A stretch of DNA of 27,971 nucleotides from Pseudomonadota bacterium (lineage in GTDB: Bacteria > Pseudomonadota > Gammaproteobacteria > Steroidobacterales > Steroidobacteraceae). Within the stretch, counting starts at the first letter, position 1. Each line of letters opens with the position of its first letter. Positions 15,711 through 22,411 of this stretch are shown here, one piece after another. The DNA lies in NCBI GenBank assembly GCA_023433705.1, contig JAEYUC010000077.1:1-27971 (forward strand). The letters run 5' to 3'. Below the pieces are notes generated by a model, which had not been told where the DNA came from, searched no databases, and was given only the letters and a program-made list of their open reading frames with translations. Both the position numbers and the translations under genes were made by a program.

Positions 15711-16366
15711 GGTTGCTGTTCTTCTTTGGGCGGCGCCTTCTCGCCCGGTTCGCGCGGCTGGATCACGATGCGGACGCGTTCGGGATCCTTGCCGTCCGCA
15801 TTGGGTCGCGCCTGGCCCTGCACGCTCTGCGTGCGGATGTTGTAAACCAGCTTCTGGCCGCTGATTTCGTTGCGTCCGTCGGAGAGCCATGCATCCGTGA
15901 TGAGGCTCACCGTGCCCTTGCCGGTTTCGTAATCGATGGTGTTGGCGCGGCCGCGCGACGTGCTGCCGTCGTCACGCTGCTGCTCGAACTGCGCGGGGGC
16001 GCCCGTGATCGTCGCCTGCGAGATCAGGTTGTCCCGAAACGAAACGACGGCCTTGTCGGAGTTGAGCTTGCCGCCCTCCGCGGTGATGCGCACGTCGCCC
16101 GAAATCGTCCACTTGCTGTTCTCGAAATCGAGTCCGCCCGTGACGCGCGCCTCGGCCGCCTGGATGCGCATGTCGCACTGGGTGATGACGACGTCGCGCA
16201 GTATCGCGTTGTTGTTCCGGTAGTCGACTTCCATCGGCTTGGCTTCGACCACGATCTCCTGGTTGGCGCACGGCAGGGCCGCGCCCCACGCGTGCGCGCC
16301 GCCTAACAACATCGCGAACGCGATGCAGGCGCGGGAGAACGGGTTATTGCTGTGTAAATCGGCCAT
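15707..16366 (-). CDS. lptA: LPS transport periplasmic protein LptA
   Basis: A 219-residue periplasmic bridge protein of the Lpt machine. The first 29 residues are a signal peptide ending near GAHAWGA. The OstA/LptA beta-jellyroll follows: IVVEAKPMEVDYRNNNAILR, DMRIQAAEARVTGG, WTISGDVRITAEGGKLNSDK, then NTIDYETGKGTVSLITDAWL and GQKLVYNIRTQSVQGQA. The tail is Pro/Glu/Lys-rich. Its 5' end overlaps lptC by 23 bases and its 3' end overlaps lptB by four, so the three lpt genes form one translational unit. A cysteine pair (Cys33 and Cys64 by count) may form a disulfide. Confidence 0.94.
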   Translation of the reverse strand: MADLHSNNPFSRACIAFAMLLGGAHAWGAALPCANQEIVVEAKPMEVDYRNNNAILRDVVITQCDMRIQAAEARVTGGLDFENSKWTISGDVRITAEGGKLNSDKAVVSFRDNLISQATITGAPAQFEQQRDDGSTSRGRANTIDYETGKGTVSLITDAWLSDGRNEISGQKLVYNIRTQSVQGQARPNADGKDPERVRIVIQPREPGEKAPPKEEQQP

Positions 16367-16961
16367 GGACGTCGGATTCTAGACGCAGGGTACCCGCCTT
16401 CAAGTCGGCCTGCATGCCGCGTGCGTTCAGCTCATGTCCCGACCAGCGCATCGTGACGGGCGCGTCCGTCTCGATGAATTCGGTCGGCGTGTTGATCCGC
16501 ATGATTTCGGTGTGCAGCGTCAGCGGTTCGCCACTTCCCGGTGCGCGGCCGGTGACCTGGACGTTGCCGGTGAGCTCCACGTCGTCGCCGTTCGCACGAA
16601 CCTCTCCGCGGTCCGACTTCAGGTGCCAGATCTCGGCCGGCGCGGCATCGGACTTCGACTCGCCCGGGATGCCCGGCTGGGCGGCGGGGTGGTAGTCCAT
16701 TTCGAGCTTTTCGAGCTCGATGACGCCGGCCTCGGCCTGCTGGCGGATGGTCTGGGCCCGGAGCCGGTAACGTTCGCGGCCGTCGTATCCGGTTTCGATG
16801 ACTTCGGCGTCGCGCGCCGCATAGCCGGGGTCGGGCGGCAGCGTGACGCCCGAGTCGACGTCGTTCGGGCCGCGGGCGACGCGGCCCAGGAAATACACGC
16901 CTCCCACCAGCGCGACGAGTGCGAAGGCGCCGAGGGGACGGGACCACCTTCGGGTTTTCAT
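16344..16961 (-). CDS. lptC: LPS export protein LptC
   Basis: A 205-residue bitopic inner-membrane protein that passes LPS from LptB2FG to LptA. ATG 16961 gives MKTRRWSRPLGAFALVALVG with the single membrane helix at about 10-28. This is preferred over the longer frame to 17027, which runs inside kdsC. The periplasmic jellyroll shows AEVIETGYDGRERYRLRAQT, WHLKSDRGEVRANGDDVELT, EIMRINTPTEFIETDAPVTM and MQADLKAGTLRLESDVHGRF, the usual LptC end. The middle has a Pro/Gly-rich insertion (HPAAQPGIPGESKSDAAPAE) between strands. The gene starts 10 bases after the kdsC stop and overlaps lptA. Confidence 0.9.
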   Translation of the reverse strand: MKTRRWSRPLGAFALVALVGGVYFLGRVARGPNDVDSGVTLPPDPGYAARDAEVIETGYDGRERYRLRAQTIRQQAEAGVIELEKLEMDYHPAAQPGIPGESKSDAAPAEIWHLKSDRGEVRANGDDVELTGNVQVTGRAPGSGEPLTLHTEIMRINTPTEFIETDAPVTMRWSGHELNARGMQADLKAGTLRLESDVHGRFTQQ

Positions 16962-16971
16962 GCGCGGGCTT

Positions 16972-17493
16972 TCATGCGACTGCCGCGCGCGCCGCGATGA
17001 GCCAGTCGCAGACTTCGCGCACGGCACCCTGACCGCCCGGCAAGGCGGTGGTCAGTTGCGCCGCCGCGCGCGCGTCCGGGTGGGCGTCAGCCACCGCGAT
17101 GCCGAGGCCCGCGGCCGCGAGGATGGGCGCATCCGGCGTGTCGTCGCCGACGCAGGCGCATTCGGCGAGGGTCAGCTGGCGCGACTTCGCGAGTTTCTCG
17201 AGCGCGGCGAGTTTGTCGCTGACGCCCTGGAAGACGTGCTTGATGCCGAGATCGCGCGCGCGCCTGGCGACCATCTGCGACTTGCGGCCGGAGATGATGG
17301 CGACGCCGATCCCGGCCTTGGCCACCGCCTTGATGCCGTGGCCGTCGCGCACGTGGAAAGCTTTCAGTGTTTCGCCGCGCGGGCCGTAGAACAGTCGTCC
17401 GTCGGTGAGCACACCGTCGACGTCGAGCACGAGCAGCTTCACGCGCCGCAGCTGGCGGTGGAATTGTTCGACCGCGGGGGCGACGTCGCTCAC
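16972..17493 (-). CDS. kdsC: KDO-8-phosphate phosphatase KdsC
   Basis: A 173-residue HAD-superfamily phosphatase that converts 3-deoxy-manno-octulosonate 8-phosphate to KDO in lipid A-core synthesis. It shows HAD motif I LLVLDVDGVLTDG (nucleophile Asp24, general acid Asp26), motif II AIISGRKS, a lysine in FQGVSDKLAAL, and motif IV CVGDDTPDAPIL. The typical C-terminal HPDARAAAQLTTALPGGQGA follows. The GTG start at 17493 overlaps the kdsD stop by four bases (GTGA); longer in-frame sequence upstream is antisense-like shadow of kdsD. The length is normal for the small tetrameric KdsC without extra domains. Confidence 0.94.
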   Translation of the reverse strand: MSDVAPAVEQFHRQLRRVKLLVLDVDGVLTDGRLFYGPRGETLKAFHVRDGHGIKAVAKAGIGVAIISGRKSQMVARRARDLGIKHVFQGVSDKLAALEKLAKSRQLTLAECACVGDDTPDAPILAAAGLGIAVADAHPDARAAAQLTTALPGGQGAVREVCDWLIAARAAVA

Positions 17494-18476
17494 AACACCC
17501 CGGCGCGCAGCAGGTCGTGAACGTTGAACGCGCCGACCAGCGCGCCTTTTTCGTCGAGCACCGGCAGCGCGGTGATGCGGTGCTGCTCCATGAGGTGCGC
17601 GGCTTCCGCCGCGAGTTCGCCCGGGCGGATCGATTTGAACGGCGAGGTCATGACCTCGCGCATCTTCGTCACGTGCACGTCGGCCCTGCGGTCCAGCGCG
17701 CGGCGCAGGTCGCCGTCCGTGAACACGCCGAGCGCGCGCCCGTCCTCGACGACGACGCACATGCCGAGTCCCTTCTTCGACATGACCACCAGGCCCTCGG
17801 CCAGCAGCGCGCCGGGACTAACTATCGGCAGCGCCTCGCCGGTGCGCATGAGGTCCGCGACGTGCAGCAGGAGCTTGCGGCCGAGCGCGCCGCCCGGGTG
17901 CGAGCGCGCGAAATCCTGCGACGTGAAGCCGCGCGCCTCGAGCAGCGCGACCGCGAGCGCGTCGCCGAGCGCGAGCGTCGCCGTGGTGCTCGCGGTGGGC
18001 GCGAGGTTGAGCGGGCAGGCCTCCTCGTCGACGCTCACGTCCAGATGCACGGTGGCCGTGCGCGCGAGGTTGGACTTCGCGTTGCCGGTCATCACGATGA
18101 TCGGCACGCCGAGCCGCGAGAGGTGCGGGATGAGCAGCAGCACCTCGGCGGTCTCGCCGGAATTGGAGATGGCGAGCAACACGTCGTCGCGCGTGATCAT
18201 GCCGATGTCGCCGTGGCTGGCCTCCGCGGCATGCACGAAGAACGAGGGGGTGCCGGTGGACGCGAGGGTCGCCGCAATCTTGCCGGCGACGTGCCCGGAT
18301 TTGCCGAGCCCGGTGACGATGACCCGGCCGCGGCAGTCGAGGCAGATGCGGCAGGCGCGCGCGAAGGATTCGTCGAGCCGAGGAGCGAGCGCCGAAATGG
18401 CCCGCTGCTCGATGCCGAGCGCCCGCCGGCCTGCCGCGATCAGCGAGTCCGCATCGGTCTTGACCTCGGCATTCAT
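17490..18476 (-). CDS. kdsD: Arabinose-5-phosphate isomerase KdsD
   Basis: A 328-residue isomerase that makes D-arabinose 5-phosphate from ribulose 5-phosphate, the first step towards KDO. The SIS sugar-isomerase domain (about 40-190) carries VIVTGLGKSGHVAGKIAATL, HAAEASHGDIGMI, ISNSGETAEVL and LNLAPTASTTATLALGDALA. The link FARSHPGGALGRKLLL leads to two CBS domains (about 205-265 and 275-328). All conserved segments look intact. ATG 18476 starts 37 bases from the divergent ibaG start, so the promoter of the whole kds-lpt-rpoN cluster is probably in or next to this short gap. Confidence 0.96.
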   Translation of the reverse strand: MNAEVKTDADSLIAAGRRALGIEQRAISALAPRLDESFARACRICLDCRGRVIVTGLGKSGHVAGKIAATLASTGTPSFFVHAAEASHGDIGMITRDDVLLAISNSGETAEVLLLIPHLSRLGVPIIVMTGNAKSNLARTATVHLDVSVDEEACPLNLAPTASTTATLALGDALAVALLEARGFTSQDFARSHPGGALGRKLLLHVADLMRTGEALPIVSPGALLAEGLVVMSKKGLGMCVVVEDGRALGVFTDGDLRRALDRRADVHVTKMREVMTSPFKSIRPGELAAEAAHLMEQHRITALPVLDEKGALVGAFNVHDLLRAGVL

Positions 18477-18513
18477 GCGGGAATCATACCCTTTCGCGAA
18501 TTAAACTCGCCCC

Positions 18514-18753
18514 ATGAACATCACCCCTGAACACATCGCCGAACTGATCCGGGCGGGACTGCCCGGCGCGAATGTCGTCGTCGAGTCCGACGACAATACC
18601 CACTTCGCCTCGCGCATCGTCGCGCCGCAATTCGCGGGACTGCGGCCGATCGCGCGCCATCAGCTCGTCTACAAGACGCTGGGCGAACTGGTTGGGCGCG
18701 AGATCCACGCGCTGTCGATCGAGGCGCTGACCCCCGAGGAGTGGAAGGGGTAG
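18514..18753 (+). CDS. ibaG: BolA-family protein IbaG
   Basis: A 79-residue BolA-like protein of the IbaG/YrbA branch. BolA proteins pair with monothiol glutaredoxins to handle Fe-S clusters and affect envelope and acid-stress responses. It shows ITPEHIAELIRAGLPGANVV, HFASRIVAPQFAGLRPIARH and QLVYKTLGEL, with the conserved RHQLVY core at 48-53 (His49 a likely cluster ligand). ATG 18514 is the only reasonable start. The position just upstream of murA is conserved in gammaproteobacteria. It is divergent from kdsD. Confidence 0.93.
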   Translation: MNITPEHIAELIRAGLPGANVVVESDDNTHFASRIVAPQFAGLRPIARHQLVYKTLGELVGREIHALSIEALTPEEWKG

Positions 18754-18758
18754 AGGCT

Positions 18759-18849
18759 CCATTTCCTGAAAACGGCGCCGGACCTCCGCTGGTCGGGGTT
18801 AGTCGGGCGAGGTCTGGCGCCGTTTTCTCAAAAATGGGGCCTGACCCCA
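18759..18849. repeat. Imperfect inverted-repeat element between ibaG and murA
   Basis: The arms 18759-18789 and 18807-18837 match as reverse complements over about 30 bases with a few mismatches and a two-base gap. The best core is AAAACGGCGCC-GACCTC paired with GAGGTC-GGCGCCGTTTT. Directly after it, TGGGGCCTGACCCCA (18835-18849) is itself a near palindrome. The gene-less stretch here is 136 bases and this element fills most of it. It resembles dispersed extragenic palindromes of the REP/BIME kind, and it must also lie in or near the murA leader. Confidence 0.75.
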
Positions 18850-18889
18850 TTAAACTAGCGGCCCTTTTCCGGCGCCTGGCGAGATTCCC

Positions 18890-20149
18890 GTGGACAAGCT
18901 GCAGATCAACGGTGGCATTCCTCTCGAAGGGGAGGTGCGCATCTCCGGCGCGAAGAACGCCGCGCTGCCCATCATTGCCGGAGCGCTGCTCGCCGACGGT
19001 CCGGTGACCATCCGCAACGTCCCGCACCTGCAGGACGTCACGACCATGATCGAGTTGTTAGGTCGCATGGGCGTGTCGGTGACCATCGACGAGAAGATGC
19101 GCGTCGAGATCGACGGCTCCACCACGCGCGAGTGTTTCGCGCCGTACGAGCTGGTCAAGACCATGCGCGCGTCGATCCTCGTGCTGGGGCCGCTGCTCGC
19201 GCGCTTCGGCAAAGCCGACGTCTCGCTGCCGGGCGGTTGCGCGATCGGCGCGCGGCCCGTGAACATCCACGTCGCCGGATTGCGGCAGATGGGCGCGGAG
19301 ATCCAGATCGAGGGCGGCTACATCCGCGCACGCGCGGGACGCCTCAAGGGCGCGCGGCTCAATCTCGAGACCGTGACGGTGACCGGCACCGAAAACCTCA
19401 TGATGGCCGCGACGCTCGCCGACGGCGAGACGATCATCGAGAACGCGGCGCGCGAACCCGAGGTCGTCGACCTCGCGAATTTTCTCATCGCGATGGGCGC
19501 GAAGATCCAGGGCGCCGGCACCGACAAGATGGTGATCCAGGGCGTCGAAAAGCTGCGCGCGACCAGCTACGAAGTTCAGCCCGATCGCATCGAGGGCGGC
19601 ACGTACCTGGTCGCGGGCGCGATCACCAGCGGCAACGTGCGCATCAAGAACACGAACCCGGAACATCTCGACGCGGTGACCGCGAAACTGATCGAGGCGG
19701 GCGCGAAGGTCGGCATCGGTCCGAACTGGATCGAAGTGGACATGAAGGGCAAGCGCCCGAAGTCGGTCGACATCCGCACCGCCCCGTATCCGGCGTTCCC
19801 GACCGACATGCAGGCGCAGTTCGCCGCGCTCAACACGATCGCGGATGGCGTCGGCACGATCGTCGAGACGATCTTCGAAAACCGGTTCATGCACATGCTC
19901 GAGATGCGCCGGCTCGGCGCCGAGATCCGGCTCGAGGGCAACACGGCCATCATCAAGGGCGTGCCCAAGCTCACCGCCGCGCCGGTCATGGCCACCGACC
20001 TGCGCGCCTCGGCCAGTCTGGTCCTGGCCGGCCTCGTGGCCGAGGGCCGGACGGAAATCGAGCGCATCTATCACATCGATCGCGGCTACGAAGCGCTCGA
20101 GGAGAAGCTGGCGCAGATCGGCGCCCAGATCCGCCGGGTCCCCAATTAG
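18890..20149 (+). CDS. murA: UDP-N-acetylglucosamine 1-carboxyvinyltransferase MurA
   Basis: A 419-residue enzyme that transfers enolpyruvate from phosphoenolpyruvate to UDP-GlcNAc, the first committed step of peptidoglycan synthesis and the target of fosfomycin. The GTG 18890 start gives MDKLQINGGIPLEGEVRISG with AKNAALPI, the standard opening. The catalytic loop reads LPGGCAIGARPVN with Cys117 (E. coli Cys115), so the enzyme should be fosfomycin-sensitive in principle. Other family blocks are present: TVTGTENLMMAATLADGET, YPAFPTDMQAQFAALNT, ENRFMHMLEMRRLGAEI and the end HIDRGYEALEEKLAQIGAQI. The length is normal. A hairpin terminator follows five bases after the stop. Confidence 0.98.
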   Translation: MDKLQINGGIPLEGEVRISGAKNAALPIIAGALLADGPVTIRNVPHLQDVTTMIELLGRMGVSVTIDEKMRVEIDGSTTRECFAPYELVKTMRASILVLGPLLARFGKADVSLPGGCAIGARPVNIHVAGLRQMGAEIQIEGGYIRARAGRLKGARLNLETVTVTGTENLMMAATLADGETIIENAAREPEVVDLANFLIAMGAKIQGAGTDKMVIQGVEKLRATSYEVQPDRIEGGTYLVAGAITSGNVRIKNTNPEHLDAVTAKLIEAGAKVGIGPNWIEVDMKGKRPKSVDIRTAPYPAFPTDMQAQFAALNTIADGVGTIVETIFENRFMHMLEMRRLGAEIRLEGNTAIIKGVPKLTAAPVMATDLRASASLVLAGLVAEGRTEIERIYHIDRGYEALEEKLAQIGAQIRRVPN

Positions 20150-20153
20150 AAGT

Positions 20154-20176
20154 ACGGGGGCTGCCCCCGTTTCTCC
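20154..20176 (+). terminator. Probable terminator after murA
   Basis: ACGGGGG (20154-20160) pairs with CCCCCGT (20164-20170) around a CTG loop, followed by TTCTCC. The stem is strong but short and the U-tract weak, so termination may be partial. Confidence 0.6.
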
Positions 20177-20365
20177 TATGTGATCCAGGTCGCGATCCGG
20201 GCTTCCCTGAGCAATTCCAGTGCGCGCGATGTGACTCAGTGCCGCTCAGCGGCAAAACACTAACTTAATACTGCCCCCCACTGTCGTTCCGCACGTGTGG
20301 GGTCATGGACGAGACAGCCCTCACGGCGTGAACACGCCACCGCAATTCGACGAGGTCGAGGGTCC
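20177..20365 (+). promoter_or_regulatory. Gene-less leader region before the TonB/phosphorelay operon
   Basis: This is the longest intergenic stretch of the window. I see no protein frame with a ribosome site in it. It contains three potential hairpins: GCCGCT-C-AGCGGC (20241-20253), CCCCAC/GTGGGG (20276-20281 with 20297-20302, 15-base loop) and GGCGTG-AA-CACGCC (20325-20338). The A/T-rich stretch CACTAACTTAATACTG (20258-20273) is the best place for a promoter -10 region, but no good -35 is apparent. The role is inferred from position only. Confidence 0.35.
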
Positions 20366-22396
20366 ATGCAAGCACGTGAATTTGGCGCCGCTGCGCAAGG
20401 TGACACCGGGCTCCGGAGCAACTCCGGCGCCGGCTCCTTCAAGTCCAAGAAGCCGCTCGCGGTCATCGCGACGCCCGATCTCGACTTGTGGGCCCAGCTC
20501 GGGCCCATGCTCGAATCCACCTGCATGCTCAAGCATGCCGACAGCCTCGGTTCCGCGGCTGCGATGCTCAAGCCCGGCACGCGCACGATCCTCGTCGCCG
20601 ACCTGCGTGGCCTGAATCCCGAGGACTTCGCGCCGATCTCCGGCAGCACTCACAACCCGGTCGTCATCGCGATCCGTGACTCGGCGTCCGCCGGCATGGT
20701 CGACTCGCTGATGCTCGAAGGCGCGATCCACGCGCTGGTGGACACGCCGATCGAATCCGCTCCGATGCTGCGCGCCGTCAACGACGCGGCTCGCATCTCC
20801 TCGACGGCCGAAGCCCTGAGCGCAGTCACCGCGCCGAGCTCGAGCTCGGGTGGCGAAGAAGAGAAATCCGGCAAGTCGCCGGTCATGATGATCGGCATCG
20901 TCGTCGCGGTGCTCGCCGCCGCCGGCGCCGGCTGGTATTTCATGAAGGGCGACTCGACCACCCAGGCTCCGGTCGCGGACGCCGCGCCGGTCGCTGGTGC
21001 TCCCGCGGCGCCCGCCGCCGCTTCGTCCGACGCCGCCGCTCCGGTCGCGTCGCTCGACGAAGTGCTCGAGAAGGCGCGTCTCGCGATGGACGAGCGCCGC
21101 TACATCGAGCCCACCAAGAACAACGCTCTCGAACACTTCCGCCAGGTCCTGGTCCTCGATCCGGGCAACGCGGAAGCCACCGAAGGTCTCAAGCGCCTCG
21201 GCGGCCTGCTGATCGCGCGCGCGCGTACCGCGCTCGACGAGCGCCGTTTCGACAACGCGCTCTCCGAGCTGGAGGCGGCTCGCAGCATCGATCCGAACGA
21301 TTCCCGACTGGCCGAAGTCGACGCGCGCCTCGACTCGATGCGCGCGCAGACCGCGCTCGCGCAGATCCAGGCGACCCTTGCCGCGCAAAACTTCGATCGC
21401 GCCCAGGCGTTGCTCGACGCCGCGCAGAAGGATGCCCTCCTGCCGCCGGCGCAGATCACGCAACTGAATCGCGAACTCGACAGCAAGCGCCGCCAGGTGA
21501 CGGTCTCGCGCCTGGTTGCGAGCGCCGAGTCGCGCATGGCGAACGGTCGCCTCGTGACGCCGAACAACGAGTCCGCGCTCGATGCGATCCAGGCCCTGCG
21601 TGGCGCGGGCGCTTCGAACGAACTGGTCTCGCGCCTGAACAACGAGCTGAACCAGCGCCTGCTGGCCGCCGCGCGTGACGCCGCCGCCAAGGGCGACCAG
21701 TCGCAGGTCACCGCGATGCTGGCCGCCGCGCGCGAGAACGGCGTGTCCGCCGCGGCCCTCAACGCCGCGCAGCGCGACATCACCGCCGCCGCCCAGAAGC
21801 AGCAGCGCACGAACGACGACATCGCCCGTTATGCGAAGTCCGCGCAGGAACGTCTCGCCAGCGGCAACCTGCTGGCGCCGGCCAACGATTCGGCCGTGTC
21901 GAATGCGGAGCGCCTGCGCCTGCTCGACGTGCGCCATCCGACCACGGTGCAGGTGGTGCGCGAAGTGCGCACGCGCCTGATCGCCGAAGCGCGTGCGCGC
22001 GTCGCGTCGAAGCAGGTCACCGAAGCCGCCGCGTTCCTCGATGCGGCCGAGAGCCTCGGTGGCGATGCCGATCTCGCCGATCTGCGCGCCGCTATCTCGA
22101 CCGCCCAGCAGGCGGCCTTGACCGCCGCCGCCGCGCCGAAGCTGCCCCCTCTCAAGATGACGCGTCCGCCGCGTCCGAAGTACCCGGCTTCCGCGAAGGG
22201 CGTCGAAGGCTGGGTGCGGGTCGAGTTCTACGTGACGCCCCAGGGGCGCACCGAGCGCGTGCGCGTGGTCTCGAGCGAGCCCGCGGGCCTGTTCGATGCC
22301 GCCGCCATCGACGCAATGGAATCCGCCCGGTTCGAAGAATTCGAGTCGTCCGAATCGCGCCTCGCGGTTCAGCGCATCGTCTTCAAGCCGGAATGA
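20366..22396 (+). CDS. Receiver-like / TM / TPR / TonB fusion protein
   Basis: A 676-residue multidomain protein. ATG 20366 is chosen because GAGGTCGAGGG precedes it; the frame is open to 20297. Residues 28-145 resemble a CheY-like alpha/beta fold (KKPLAVIATPDLDLWAQLGP, TILVADLRGLNPEDF, PVVIAIRDSASAGMVDSLML, HALVDTPIES) without the full acidic pocket or switch lysine, so probably a pseudo-receiver. One membrane helix spans 172-193, then an Ala/Pro linker (198-228). Residues 230-590 are helical TPR-like repeats, including FRQVLVLDPGNAEATEGLKR. Residues 598-675 are a TonB C-terminal domain (PPRPKYPASAKGVEGWVRVE, then FYVTPQGRTERVRVVSSEP). The predicted topology puts the receiver in the cytoplasm and TPR-TonB in the periplasm. 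It is first gene of the operon, 15 bases before the kinase. No exbB/exbD is nearby. Confidence 0.85.
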   Translation: MQAREFGAAAQGDTGLRSNSGAGSFKSKKPLAVIATPDLDLWAQLGPMLESTCMLKHADSLGSAAAMLKPGTRTILVADLRGLNPEDFAPISGSTHNPVVIAIRDSASAGMVDSLMLEGAIHALVDTPIESAPMLRAVNDAARISSTAEALSAVTAPSSSSGGEEEKSGKSPVMMIGIVVAVLAAAGAGWYFMKGDSTTQAPVADAAPVAGAPAAPAAASSDAAAPVASLDEVLEKARLAMDERRYIEPTKNNALEHFRQVLVLDPGNAEATEGLKRLGGLLIARARTALDERRFDNALSELEAARSIDPNDSRLAEVDARLDSMRAQTALAQIQATLAAQNFDRAQALLDAAQKDALLPPAQITQLNRELDSKRRQVTVSRLVASAESRMANGRLVTPNNESALDAIQALRGAGASNELVSRLNNELNQRLLAAARDAAAKGDQSQVTAMLAAARENGVSAAALNAAQRDITAAAQKQQRTNDDIARYAKSAQERLASGNLLAPANDSAVSNAERLRLLDVRHPTTVQVVREVRTRLIAEARARVASKQVTEAAAFLDAAESLGGDADLADLRAAISTAQQAALTAAAAPKLPPLKMTRPPRPKYPASAKGVEGWVRVEFYVTPQGRTERVRVVSSEPAGLFDAAAIDAMESARFEEFESSESRLAVQRIVFKPE

Positions 22397-22411
22397 TGGA
22401 GGGAGTAATCC

